Source: Larimichthys crocea (taxonomy: Eukaryota; Chordata; Actinopteri; Sciaenidae). From it: 64,000 bases of DNA. How positions within the stretch are numbered: position 1 is the first letter of the stretch; each line of letters begins with the position of its first letter. Below are positions 44,459 through 57,672 of the stretch, piece by piece. Location of the stretch: the NCBI RefSeq assembly GCF_000972845.2, contig NC_040021.1:10506908-10570907 (forward strand), in the 5' to 3' direction. The notes below the pieces were generated by a model. The model saw only the letters and a list, made by a program, of their open reading frames with translations. It did not search any database and had not been told where the DNA came from. The position numbers were made by a program, and so were the translations under genes.

Positions 44459-46372
44459 GATGCATGAGGTATGGAGCTCCGAGTCTCAAGGCCTCAGGGT
44501 GTGATTGAGGTAAAGGGTCTCCTGGTCCTTGTTGAATGGGGAGGGGTGTGTATTTGTGTGTATGGTTGGTGTAAAGGCCACCCACACAAAGTTTAATCAA
44601 TGGTGGAGCTCACGTCACCAGACAACAGGTGAGGCTTGTGAACTACTTGGTAATTTGCTACATGCCTCCTCCTGCTGCTTCATCCTCTGGTTGAGATGCA
44701 ATCTTACAAGCCTTCAAATATCCCTAAGGAGTCATTATTGTGTTGTTTCTGCACTGTCAGGTCAAATTCTCGAGTGTGTATTTACATTATTGTATACAGA
44801 TGAAAGCAATTGTGGTTCATTAGTGAAGTCCTGTAAATCCCAGGTTAAATCCCTCAAAGGTCAGTCCTAATCACTGAGAGGAACATCTTTTAAAAAGGAC
44901 TGGAGAGCCGGAGAGAAGTGTGCTAATCAATTTGACTGATTGGATCGTTTCTCTGCGGTTTTGGTTTACAAGGTGTGCATGTATCCCTGTGTGGAAACTT
45001 CATTAGGAAGACCTGACTCACTGGTCGAACGTCATGACACACAAAAACAGAAGCACACACTTCACTTCCCTTCCATCTCTCGAATGACAGTACCATACAC
45101 ATTCATCTTTTTGTTTGCTACAGCTGTATAGATTGTCAGAATAATACACAAGTTCAAACTAAACGGAAAAACAGGATGGAGCTTGATGGAGGATGAAGTG
45201 TCTTTTGAAATCGACATTTTTCAGATAATTCAGTGGCCTTCAAATAAATATGTATGTTTACTGAACTTGCTTTTCACAAAAACTAAATAATAAATTGAAT
45301 TCACCATGTAATTCACAGTTTGACCTAATCTATTAGGTAATAGATCTTCTGACGTTTTGGTGATTTAACCTTCCAAATCTCATCTGTTTCGATATTTCCA
45401 GATTCACAACTGTGTTGAACTAAATAATGCCTTCTGCAATCTGCAATCTGCAATCACAATTACACGCAACTGTTTTCCATTCGGTTAGCCACTATTTAAA
45501 CCACAGATCACCTCTCACTCACTGCCAGATTGTTTTTTTGCTGCTCTCATGCAAGACTCTCCCGACTAAGACCACCGCTTGGACTTCTCGTCATCGACTC
45601 AGCCTGTCTTGGACTCTCCCTCTTTGTCTGTTCCCTGATGACTCACCTTGCTTTCTGAAATTGATTTTGAGACTCTGTAGAATAGGGCAGAGTAGCTAAT
45701 TTGCCATCTGGACACAAGTTTGGGTCCGATCACGCAAAGCTTAGTAGCCTAGAGGAAGGTGTGTGACGCTAAAAGACCCCAAAACACCCCATGATTCCAG
45801 GAACATCACTGCAAGTACCATATATATCATTTTAATGCCGCATTTTTACCACATCTTCAAGTATTACTTTGATTCAGACATTTTTACTTGGTTGCATCTT
45901 GCAGTTATATTTAGATAGATAGATTTTTCCCACATCAGGAAACATTTGGGCTTTTGTTACACCACAAATGAGCATAATTATCAACAGGAGAACGTTGTAT
46001 TGCCTGATGTTACTAGATTAAAGCTGGTTATAATAATGAGAAATAAGATTTATGACCTGAGTGTGGACAGACAGAAGTAGTGGGAGTAATTCTCTCTTCT
46101 CCTTTAGCAACAACTGCCGAAGGCTCTGTGGATTTAACTTATTTAACCTTGACATGGCCTTCTTCTTCTGCAGGTGGTGTTTGTTCTTGTTCTTGGCTCC
46201 TGCTTGTGGATTTGAATCATTACTAGATACGAGTGCTAAAATAAAAAGAGCATGCTTGCTAAGCCACCTCTTCGATGGATAAATAAAGATTTAAAACGAA
46301 TGGAGATGATGCATTCCAACGGCACTTAGGAGTGTAATTCACCTCCCTGTTGTTGTTGCTTACTTCCAACAC

Positions 46373-46396
46373 ATAATAATAATAATAATAATAATA
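46373..46396. repeat. (AAT)8 microsatellite
   Basis: Pure AAT trinucleotides. Confidence 0.95.
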
Positions 46397-46905
46397 CAAC
46401 CCCCAGACAAGGCTGTGAATCACTGCTTCGTAATGACTCTGCCATTTAACCAACTGCCATGTACACAAGTATTATCATCTCACCAATCTGCAGAGCAGAG
46501 CATGAGCACGAAGGCAAAAGACTGCTTTTTAAAATCTCACTTTTGCAGATGGGGTAGACGTGTGGCTCGTTTTCTGCAGCAAACAGGAAATGTTCATGTT
46601 CAAACAAGACAAATATGGAGACAGCATTTGTCTTAATATGCAGGGTTCAGGTGCATGAAATGTTTTCTCATGCACGATTTATAATGTGACCTGTGTTTAA
46701 AGTCATGAGTTCAATATTAGGACATGAAAAAAACAAAAAACAAAAGAAAACTAATAAAATGATCAATACTTAAACGATACTCAAACCAATGCATTCCTGT
46801 GAATTGTTTTACATTGAAAGAAAGTGGGAAGCAGAATTATGGCAAGAATATTGGGTCATCATCTTCAAGCAATTGCTGAAGGAACTGCAGAGAAATGGAT
46901 TCAAA

Positions 46906-46940
46906 CTTTGTCCATACCTTCTATCAAGGTATGGACAAAG
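46906..46940. other. Perfect 15-bp hairpin, 5-nt loop
   Basis: ctttgtccatacctt and aaggtatggacaaag are exact reverse complements around ctatc. By simple base odds such a stem should not occur by chance in 64 kb. No transposon terminus or RNA gene is recognised around it. Confidence 0.9.
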
Positions 46941-49900
46941 CAATCAAAGCAATGCTGGTACTGTATAGCTCTCAATGTCTCAATCCCCTGAGAAGCATTG
47001 CTTTATCATTTTTCCCTAAAGTAACTGAGACCAAAAGTCATTCATATCTTCTTCTCCTAGGGGGAGCCATTAAAGTCATCACTAAAAAACTGGTTTATGG
47101 ATAGTGGAAGGTAACAGCAATACTGCTGGACTAGTTTTTTTTGTTTTTTTTGTTTTTGTTTTGTATAGCAAATACTTGTGGACCCTGGATCCTGTTTAAT
47201 AGCTCAGAAAACATACATAACATGATATGTCATACATGTCAACTCAATGGTGTATTATCTATGTGACACAATGGATTTTCACTGTGATTGGTGTTTGAGC
47301 TTTCTTTGTGGCACTGAATTTTCCCACGGAAAACAAGTTTGGATAAATTTGACTTTAAACACAAATGACATCATATGTAAGATCATTTCTTTGTCTGTAA
47401 TTGACTAAATTTTATATTTTGTCACCTTCAACAGATGTGCAAGCTCAGTTTATGGCATGCTTTTCCATACTGATGGTCTGAGGTCAACAAAACACAAGTG
47501 CATTTGTGCTGTATTTGCACCGTTTGACCATTATGTCCAGAGGGGAGTCCTGGACGTTCACTCTTTAATCCTCTACCCCCGGGTCTCACACCAGTCTAAT
47601 TCCTCATGTTTGTTTGTCTAGAAACCCTTGACTGTTTGACACTCATATGACCAGTGCTTGGTACAAAGACCTCTCACACTACCAACCAGCCACAAACAAC
47701 TGAGAATAGCACATGTACCTTGACTGAATGACATCAATCAGCATTCAGTCATGTGAACAAAAACTACTGCGGCTGCTGTCATCTATGAATGAATGAAGAC
47801 AGACGGCTCAATCAACTGTGCCAACAAAATCACACTGATCTGAGAGAAACTGGATCATATTTTATGGAGAAAATGTTTCCTGATGTCCTCCAACTGCTGC
47901 CCATCAACTCTCTGTGATTTACAGAGTTTCCTGATGGACAGTAAAATAAACTGCTGTGAACTGTAGCTGCTGTTAGCTAATGTGTCTCAGTTTGTTAGTT
48001 GGACTGTGAGCTCAGAGCACTAGGGGGGTGTTAGTGTTTGTATAACAAGCGTTTTGGTCCGTCAGGAAAAAGAGGTTTTTAGGTCTGGGGAGGAGAGCCA
48101 ATGTTCTGCCAGAACCAAAACTGGGCAAACCAGAAATGTAACTGGGCCCAACCGTCTCTATGGACATAATGGCAGACGCGAAGCAACCGAAGAGGACTTT
48201 GACAGAGGAAGCTAAGAAAAGAAAATGAGAGAATGAGCAAGAATTCACCGGACAAGAGTAAACCTGAAACTGAAACAATATGAGCTGGCTGCTATGTTGT
48301 GTGTTGCTTGACATTTGGCTCTTAGTAAAGTTGTCAGCTCACTTGAACATAAGTAATGTAATCATAACAAATGCACATGTATAACTGTCCATCGTGATAT
48401 TATATTTCAATTTCTATGTAATGTCGCTATGGAACAAAAGGCCAAGAGATGCTCACAATAAAATAGTTGGGCCTCTGTATACTGTATAATATTATGTATG
48501 GTCCAGACCTGCTCTATATGAAACAAGTCCTGTGATAATTCCTGTGATAAAGCGCTACTTAAATTTAAAATTCAGTTTAATCATAGAGAATTAGAACGTC
48601 TACACCTCCACATGCAAACTATTCAGCAAACTACACTGGCAGAAGAAGACTGGCTCCAGAACAAGTGATTGTGTAACAGTTATTCCTGGGCTGTGTCATT
48701 TAAAACCTGTTGTGATCAAAGGTAATGATGCTTCCTTGAATCCTCGCCTGACCGTTCCCTGGGGTAATAATTTAGGTCTGTCCCATGAGGTTTTCTCCAA
48801 TTATAAATCCTAGAGGATTATTTGTGATTCCTCACGTCACTTGTCTTTTTTTTAAGACAGTAATTTAGATGCCCCCATTACTGTGAATGTTTCCATTCTT
48901 TAAATGTGTCTTAGACACTTCCAGGTACAGATATTGAAGAGATATTAATCTTCTTGAAATCGACTAGCGCTGGAAGGCTGTCTTGTGAGTGTTTTTGCTT
49001 GCTTTTTGTACTCGTTCTGCTAATCTGCAATGTTATCGACTCATCTTGATGGAATTACTCTATTTGCTGCTGGCAGGGACGTGAGAAGCCACAGAAATTG
49101 AGTGCTTGCGCTTTCTTTGAATTTCATCTCTCCCCAGGAAATGTGATTTTACAGGGAGGTGTATGGCAAGGAGGAATAAGCTCTATCAGACTTTAGCTGC
49201 ATTTGTTCAAAATAAGAAAAATATTAATTCTTACAGGGTTTTTCCCTTTAAACAATGGTGGTTAATGCTTTTAAGGGTTGTATAGTGGTGGACACTGGGA
49301 TTGGGTCATCCTGACTCATCTTTGGTTTCTTTAAGTGCTGTAGTGTTTACTGTCCAAACAGCTCTCTGATGGATTATTCCTGACTTTGCGAGAGGAATCT
49401 TCTAATAGCTCTTTGGAGTTCATAAGTTGAGACCTTTTTAGAGTTTGGCAAACACATTGGGAGTTTCTAAGATTTTCTAAGCATGTCGTCTCTGTAAAAT
49501 AACCATCACTGTCACTGTTACATTATTGTTTTGTTAAACTGTACGTGGGAACAGAATGAGAAAATATATTTATGTGTCAGGTGTTCAACTTGTGTTTTGA
49601 TTATTATAATAAACGAATCATAAAAATACCATGCCACCTTTTTACTGTTTAGTCATGAGCCAGCCAGGCGCTTTCTATTTGTGATGTCTTCTCTTCATTC
49701 CCAAGTGCATCTTAGCTCAATGACAGAGAGGAAAAGAGTCCAATTATTTCCCCCCTAAAGCTGCAGAGTCAGAAATTACACTGACTATACAGGCTGCTAG
49801 TCTTATAATAAGCCACGAAAGCTTGAAATGGATAGACTTACTGTACCTGTAACCTTTTAAAAACCAATTATAGACTTTATGTGAAGTATTTGCAGCTTTT

Positions 49901-50559
49901 CTCATTATCCAGAGCAATCCATTACAAGCCCAGTGTCAGGTTATGCAACTGTGCGTCTTGAATAGGCTGACGTCATTTCTAAATATCGCCTGAGTAAGGA
50001 AAAAAATGTCCCATTTGGCAAATGTGTGATGTCTTGTGTAAAGGCAGGAAAAAGTTGAGGTTAAGAAAAAAAGATTCAAGCAAAAGGAAGTGTGAAGTCA
50101 TGTTGACATGCTGTAAAATGTCAAATCATTTTAAAAGGTCAATTTTCTCCAAACAGGTTTGTGCAGGCGTTTTTAAAGTGGTCACATTGATAGAAGATTT
50201 TAGAAAAGGTGAGTTCTTGTGGGCGGAAAACACCGGCTTAGTGTGGACGAAAGAACAAAACAAAGAGGGAGAAATGTTTTTTTAAATGAGTGTATGCATC
50301 TACTGCGTCCATGGCCTTTGCTAATAATCAGAACACAACGCAGGTTCGACGAAGCTTAACCCACACGTGAGCTGCTCTGGCTCTAAGCCAAAGTGATGGA
50401 CTTTATCAAACACACATAACTCTTTGCTGTTTCTGTGTGCATTACTATTTTAGTTTCTAAAACGTATATATCTACACTACACAAATTGAAGTCAAATATC
50501 ATAATTCATATAAGTTTCAAAAACTATACAATTAACAGACACCTTCAATAAAGACGTGG

Positions 50560-50691
50560 ATTGTTGGTGGATCTGAGGCAGGCTGAATGATCACCTATAA
50601 GGGGCTGACCTACCTGTGAATCAAAGAGTTTACGCTATTAATTATGCATAATTTTAAGTCTTTATATAATTTGAACAGGTGAGTTCTATAA
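50560..50691 (+). mobile_element. Dispersed repeat R2, copy b (left part)
   Basis: Matches 58665-58802: ggtggatctgaggcaggctgaatgatc and tatataatttgaacaggtga are shared. Ends in an (AT)n run where the rest of the element is missing. Confidence 0.6.
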
Positions 50692-50716
50692 ATATATATA
50701 TATATATATATATATA
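50692..50716. repeat. (AT)12 microsatellite
   Basis: Pure AT dinucleotides at the truncated end of the R2 copy. Confidence 0.95.
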
Positions 50717-52307
50717 AATTTGTATGTAATTTAAGAAAGCAGAACAAATACTGTATAAAAATTATAAATAACAAATTAATGTAATTTTGTCAATAGCAGA
50801 ATACTTAAAATAACAGTTTTACAGATAATATCTAAAATTTTGTACACAATTAAAAACAAACAAACAAACAAAAACTACTGTAAAAATTCCATAAATTCAA
50901 ATGTTTTTTCTTTACAGTGTGGTAAAAACATTACACATTTTTAGTGACAGGAAGCAGACAATAAAATCCTTACACACTTTTTAAAATCATGAAATCATAA
51001 ATTTTACTCTTATGTACATTTGTTTTTTACTTTACTGACATTTCTCAAGTTTTGACAGTTCCCTCAACATGTTTTATGATTTTTTCTGAGAAATGTTGTC
51101 TTCTTCATAGCGTGTGACATGTGAGAGCCTCGTGGTCGTAAGTTTTATTTTTTTAATGTTCCATCATGTGTTAGACTATGTTTTCTAGATTACTAGTAGT
51201 GTTTTTCTACATCTCATACTCTGCTGCAGATGTTTTAAAATTAGATTTTGACCAGGGTTTGTCTTAAAGAAAGCACCAGAAGATTAGGCACAGTTTGAAA
51301 CATCTTAGTTGTTCTGTGCAAATTCTGAACAAAATTGCATTTCATTATTTACATTCAAACAAAGGTCACACAGCGTGAACCTGGTGCTTTTAGGGTCCCT
51401 TCCTGATTAATGCCTTTAAAAAGATGTGTCATTAGATTTTCTTTCAGACAGAACACTTAAACAGTGAGAGGAGAGCGGAGGCGTTAATCAGTGAAATCAC
51501 CTGCTGAAGAGTGAAAACCTACTAACAGCTATTAGTGATGCTGGAGACCGCCCATTTAAATGTAAGTCTATTGATGAGGCATTGAGTTCAGCTCAGGTAG
51601 GTCAAGCTGAATCATGTGGTGTTTGGTCAACTAAACATTAATCATACCAGAAATTACACTGAACATATAACTGCTCTGCACAGCTTGACGAACAAAATGG
51701 TTTCTCTACTGCTTCTGTGACATTTGATTTTTTCTGAAATCAGAAACCACCCAGAATCTTGGTGGTTTATGTTTTCATAGTTTGCAATCCAAGACCAGCT
51801 GTACCACAAAGTTTCATTCGAAGCCATTTCTATTTTATATCCTTTTAATAAACAAACTAAGATAACAGGATGCTGCATTTTAACCAATGTCAGATGACAA
51901 AATATTTTATATTGCTTACTTTATTGTTAATAAATACTCAAGGAGACAGACATCCAGACACTCCCTGTTCCTTTGGCTTCCACACTGACAACAACCACCC
52001 TAACTAGATCAAAAATGTTTTTACACAATGTTCCACATCTGACTTGAATTTATGGAAAAGATAAATGCAGTTAATATAATGAGCTGTATCCATTGCTGTA
52101 ATAGTTGGTAATGTGAAATGCCATATTTTTAGAGCTTTTCCCAAGCATAGCTGTCTTTTTTTTATCATCCTGTGATTTACAGTTTTTTTAGATATAGCCT
52201 CCTGTCCTAAAACAGTATGTACTCATAATGTAACCTGTAGTGACTGATTGGTTTCCTGTAGTTTGTACTTCTTTATCTTTATCTGGCAGTCATGTCAGTC
52301 ATATTTC

Positions 52308-52450
52308 TTTTTTTAAGATTTTTTTTTGGCCTTTTTTGAGCTTTATCTGATAGAGACAGTTGAAGAGTGACAGGAATGTGGGGAGAGAGAGCTGGGGAAT
52401 GACATTTGGGAAAGAGCCACAGGTCAGATTCAAACCCTGGGCACTCCATG
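52308..52450 (-). mobile_element. tRNA-derived SINE
   Basis: On the minus strand gcccagggtttgaatctgac carries a B-box (GGTTTGAATCT), the body holds gctctctctccccacattcc and it ends in an A-rich tail. Resembles a SINE very common in percomorphs. Confidence 0.65.
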
Positions 52451-53397
52451 TCAGTCGTATTTCTTACAGCTCTTCATCTTTTACATGTATGTTTCACATT
52501 TATTATGCAAAGCAGAGAAACCTAATTTATCAGTTTTGATTTCCAATGTAGGCCTCAAACTAAGTTAAATTACTCAGAAAAGTTTATCGGGAAAAAAAAA
52601 ATCTTACAGAGACTTTTACAGTGCGCAATAACTGACACACAAATAATAAAGTGCACAATAACTTGGCAATAATGATGAGCTATAGAAGAAAGCAAATAAA
52701 ACAGATGGATGGATCTTCAGCCCTCTAGAGCACTGCCAGTATGCCACAAACACATCTTTTGCTGCTACTGCCGGGGATCCTTTTACATTTTAATCATGCT
52801 TTATAGGACAAATTATATTATAACTGTTGCCTCTATGTAGAAAGTTTCTCCTCGTTGCAGTAAAGGAGCGCCATTTCTGCCCTATTGGGTGTCTGAAAGC
52901 CACCTTAATGTGAGTAAAGAGGAACATAATTTACACTGGGTGTAAAAGGACTGAAGGTTTCAGAACAACAGTGCCAGTGTTTTACACTCCCACAGCATCT
53001 CCCACAGGATATCTCAGGAAGCACAGTCCTAAAAAAGGAAACACATAGTTATTCTTGGGGACTGCAGTATCTTAAAACACTCTCACACATCTGTTTATAT
53101 GTTGATAATGGCAGGGCTAGTACTTAGCCTTTTTTGTTGTGTCCATTTATCTTAAATAATTCTCACAAAGTAAAAGAAAACAGACACAACCTATGTCTAT
53201 GACTTGAGCTGAAAATATTTCAGAAGGCTGTCATGCTGTCTTTTTTTTTATTAAGGATAAAACTAACAGATTATTTGTAAAGACAAATACTAAGCAGAGG
53301 ATGGGACTAGAAATGCCACAGTAAGTTGCTAGTTCTGTCACTATATTATGACATTTAAGGTGGACGTTTCTTTTAAAAAGAGGGACTGCCTCCTTCA

Positions 53398-53700
53398 TCC
53401 ATCCATCTATCCATCCATCCATCAATTTTCTATCGCTTGTCCTTATCAGGGTCGCTAGTAACTGGGGCCTATCTCAGCTGACATTGGACAAGAATCAGGA
53501 TACACAATGGACAGATCACCAGATCATCACAGGACTAACACACAGAGACAAAAAAAATCACATGCTCACATGATAGAGTCACCTATTAACTGCAAGTCTG
53601 TGGACTGTGGGAGGAAGCTGAAGTACCCGGAGAGAACCCACGCAGACATGAGCAGAACATCAAACTCCACACAAAATACTGAAGAGGCTTGCTAACCATC
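53398..53700 (+). mobile_element. Retroposon tail with (CATC)n and conserved block
   Basis: (CATC)n at 53398-53422 followed by ttttctatcgcttgtcctta, gcctatctcagctgacattg, gactgtgggaggaagc and ggagagaacccacgcagaca, the well-known order of an RTE-like dispersed element in teleosts. Non-coding and diverged. Confidence 0.7.
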
Positions 53701-55139
53701 CCAGTGATTAATTATTATTATTCTTGCATTCAGTTCTTGCAAGAATTTCTTTCCTTTTCTTTTCTCATATGGGAGATGAAGGTAATGTGACAAATACTGC
53801 CATCTGTGGTGGCTCCAAACTGGTGAAGGCATTGCCAAATCAATGTTATGTGTACTTCCATTGTAATAATAATTTGATTTAAGTGTGGCTGTCAGAGATG
53901 ATTTCTTTTGTGTTACACTTACTGGTAAAGAGTGGTTTTACTCTTTTTATTCTTTAAGTGCCACTTCATTGTAATTATTGCTGCTGGTGTAAGTTGCATT
54001 TTAACCACAAGAGGCTGCAATTCGGTCACAAATGAGCCAGGGGGTGTCTTTTTATTCTGCAGAGAGTTCAGTTGTTATTCTTTTTCATTGAATGGTCGAC
54101 CCTTTACACTAATTCAAACACAAACTCACAATAAAATAGAACAAACACGCACATAAACATACATAAACTGGTTCGGTTGTTAAGTATGTGTCATCTTTAG
54201 TGGACCTTAATAATCCAGTTTTATATATAACCCTTTACTTTTCTGTTATTGAAGTTTAGAGATCACTTTAATACATGTTTAATAAACTTGTAGGGCTTTT
54301 GGGTCTTACTTCCTGTGGAATTTACTTCCTCTATTACTCTCCTGTGGTGTCATTAAATGTTCTTATAGGATACAGGTATTAATCATTTTCTCTGGTATTT
54401 ATAGAGTTTGCTTTGAAAAGGTATAATGAGATCACTATGGACTCTGCTCACTGGGGCTCATAACAGCATGCGCAAGTGGGGTGAGTAAGCAGCAAAGGCA
54501 GCATGTTAAATGAGACAAAGTTTGACTCGTTTCAAGTGGTTTATGGCAGCGGGATGGACCATAAAGATGGAAACATAACATAGCAGTATAAGTAAATACA
54601 ATAATGTATATTAATGATAAGCAATGCTGCCTCTGTAGAAACTAAGCCACAATGACACAGAGGCCATGTCTGATGTTGACATTTGACATTATACTTACAC
54701 ATGATAATACAAATATCATGTAGTGAGATAATAAGTATAGAAAATCTGACTAATAAATATTAAAATGCAGATCACAAAATGGCATTGTATGTCAGGTTTA
54801 AACTAGATTTAACTTTCTGGCTACTGACTACTACTACCAGCTATTTTATTTATGCTATTTTTTTATTTAAATAGATATTTCCTTAATCATTCAAACCACC
54901 ACAAACTATCCTTCTTATGTTTTTACAATGTGCTTTAAATTAACATAACACATGTCTGTTTTAATAATTACAAATACATTAATTGAAAATGATTTGGTTT
55001 GGGACAAGCTCATATATAAGCTCATATATCAAAACATGCTCTAAACTGTGTGAAATCATGTCCAAAGTTGCCTATACATAGCCTAAAGCCTACATGTTGT
55101 AAAAATGTAGCTTATGCAAATAAATTGCCCCACCGGGGC

Positions 55140-55395
55140 TCTAACTCATCCCCAGCCAAAAGGCAAAAAGGGGGGACATAAACATGCGAGGGGACCTCCT
55201 TTGTTCGACGTTTAGTCACCTCTGTGGCCCCTGGAAAACCATTAAACGAGGAGGACTTCTCCCAGGAGCCCGGCATTCTTCAGATTCCTCCGGTCTGATG
55301 TCAGAGCAGGGGACGGCGCTCCAGAGGCATCTGGACCCGCTGATGCCTTCGCGGTCCCCGTCACGGCTACGATATCTGAGCTCTGTTTGCATGTA
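55140..55395 (+). other. GC-rich, CpG-containing block, possible exon or promoter
   Basis: Stands out from AT-rich surroundings, with many CpGs (gacggcgctcc, cttcgcggtccccgtcacgg). A frame from ATG 55184 is open for 70 codons to a TAA, and a donor-like site (gcat|gtaagc) overlaps its end. The peptide matches no family I know. Could be an alternative first exon or upstream promoter of the gene whose exon lies at 56330. Confidence 0.3.
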
Positions 55396-55859
55396 AGCAC
55401 ACTCCCACTATTAAATCATTTAATTATCAAGTTTATATTCCCTTAGTTAAAAAAAAGAAGCTATGTTTTGTTTATGTGTAATTGTGTAACAGTACAAATA
55501 TGTATTCAATTAATAATTAGACATTTCAGTGAACATGTTTATTGCCAAGAGTTAGATGAATTAATTGAGACAACTTTAATTCATGTCTGACAGCCAGCAA
55601 CCAGTAACCCTTTAGTCTAATATAACAGCTAGTGTGGCTCTTTAGGAAACAATATCTGCTGACCAGCACCTGTAAATCTTAAACATGAACACATAATGTC
55701 TTTATATCTTTATTGTTAAAGGCAATTTGCACAGAAAAAAAAATCCAAAATATGAACTGAGAGCTGACTTCTATTTGTTTTATTTAAATAATCTGTGGAC
55801 TTGAAAATCAGCTAACAAAAATTTAATGCAGACTAAACTACCCTTTCAATAATGTCATG

Positions 55860-56113
55860 ACCCCTTAGACCCCTTAGATTTTTTAATCATAATCCAGTGA
55901 TTCGTTTAATGTTTTAAATTGTTTTCAAATTTGCTGTTTTAATGATTTTAAATGACATTCTGATGTTTTTAATTAAATTTACTTCTCTTTTTCATTTTTT
56001 ATTTCTATTGCTATTGCTTGTCTTAATGTCAAATGTTTTTCCTTGCCTCTGTAAAGCACTATGAATTGCCTTGTGTACGAATTGTGCTATACAAATAAAC
56101 TTGCCTTGCCTAG
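55860..56113 (+). mobile_element. L2-type LINE 3' end
   Basis: The sequence tgtaaagcactatgaattgc, then ctatacaaataaacttgcct and short TTGCC repeats, is the classic L2/CR1-like 3' tail found throughout fish genomes. Coding part absent. Confidence 0.75.
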
Positions 56114-56299
56114 ATTCATCTTTCGAACCATTTTGACGGCCCCCGAACCATCGCTTTACACCTCCTAGTTGGAGGAGGCGGGGGGGGGGAGTTCAACATA
56201 AAACTCGTGATTCCAATATTTTGCGCAGCTTGTGAATGCATCATGTGCTCCTCTCTCCCCCTGTCCTGAACGGCTCCATTGGACTAGAGGGACCACTAC

Positions 56300-56305
56300 T
56301 ATAAA
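56300..56305 (+). promoter_or_regulatory. Candidate TATA box of a plus-strand gene
   Basis: tataaa within ccactactataaacatacca, downstream of a GC-rich patch with a G10 run (about 56170-56190). Spacing suits a start near 56330. Confidence 0.45.
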
Positions 56306-56329
56306 CATACCAAGAGTCCCTGCGAGGGA

Positions 56330-56740
56330 GAGGGAGACAGAGAGAGAGAGAGGGAGAGGACCACGTCGTTGTTAATCACGGCCAAGTTTGCGAACTTTTT
56401 CTGACTGTTTTTATGTTTTTTGGTTCTGCGTGAAAAACTAAAAAAAAAAACACAAAATCTGGGACTTTAAGCAGCTCCAGGACTTTTTCTTTTTTTTGTT
56501 GGGAGTTTTGCGGCTGCTTTTTTTTTTTTTTTGCGACTTTTTGTCCTCAAAGTTGCGCTCATATGATTCAAGTCTCTCTCTTGAAGAGTCTTAAATTAAT
56601 TTACAGAAATATTCACATATATATAAATAAATAAAACTCCATGAGGATTATCGATTCGCTGTGAGGTTCAACGCCGTCGAGTAAAGAAGAGTTTCTCCGG
56701 CGGGGAGCAGAAAAAAACGGCATGTAGCGCAGGAACAAGG
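56330..56740 (+). other. Probable non-coding first exon of an unidentified gene
   Basis: Begins around a GA-rich run, carries long T and A runs, contains several short upstream frames (ATG at about 56412, 56563, 56641 and 56721, each soon stopped) and ends at a strong donor, aacaagg|gtgagt. No coding frame leaves through the donor. Human synteny (POMC neighbours DNMT3A) makes a dnmt3a-type gene conceivable, but in human that gene reads the other way, so identity is left open. Confidence 0.45.
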
Positions 56741-57631
56741 GTGAGTTATCCTTACAAAGAAAAAAAAAAAAAAGAAATCATCGCAAGGGGAGTTTTTGCT
56801 TTTGCTTTTTGTTGTTTCCAAAACGTCTGTGCGCTCTTAAAGCAGAGAGGGGAAACTCTTTTAGACTCCCAGGCAGCAAGCAGTGAGCAAATGTAGGCCA
56901 AATGGCTTGGCCACGTAGGGCAGGCAGGGGATCCCAATATGTTCACCACCACCTCCCCCTCCATCCAACACAACCACCACCACCATAAACATACATTAAA
57001 ACACAGACAGAGACCTTAAATCCTCCTCTACACCTGATAACATGTGGACTACTTCTCTGGGAGTGATTATATAAGGAGCTGGAGATAACTGCAAACACCT
57101 CTAATCTCCACACTTAATGAGGTTATATTGAATTTATATGAATACATATAGCTGAAATGACTTTATGGAGCCATCTGCAGGACCTCCTCCTCCACTTTGG
57201 ACATGTTTCTGGGAGGCAAAATGGCACATGGCAGACAGGAGTTTTACACCACCTGGATCATCCAGATCCTACTCTGTTATCACACCAAGGAAAGTCATTT
57301 TTACACTGAAAACAGCCTGCATTAACAGACCTGTTGACTTTAGTGGACATTTCATGGAGTCATCCAGCAGACATGGGTTAAATGAGCTTGGATGACATGC
57401 TATTGTGTGTGTTTTTGTGTGTGTGTGTGTGTACGTCCCTTCTTTAACCCCGGCGATGATGACATTATCACTTTGTTGTCGAACGCCGTGTCACTGTGCA
57501 TACATGTTTGTGTGAGAGTGTGTTAAATGATGTGTTTGGACACGCACTTTGGATTACCAACGTTACTGTAAAAAAAAAAGGGGAGAGTTCTGTTAAAGGC
57601 AAATATAGCATAGCTGCAGGAGGCGTAGGCC

Positions 57632-57672
57632 GCACACACACACACACAGACACACACACACACACACACACA
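57632..57672. repeat. (CA)n microsatellite
   Basis: About 40 bp of CA with one GA interruption. Confidence 0.95.

Larger units (their letters stand above)
44460..55140. other. Gene-poor intergenic region right of pomcb
   Basis: About 10 kb with no supported exon on either strand, only repeats listed separately. Open frames here are short and match nothing I know. Unrepeated sequence at 48700-50000 could contain regulatory elements for pomcb, but nothing in it identifies one. Confidence 0.5.

Noticed and set aside
47850..48310. Possible gene on the minus strand (100-codon frame)
   Set aside because: No splice sites or domain; repetitive-looking phrases suggest a diverged repeat, but no second copy in the window allowed naming it.
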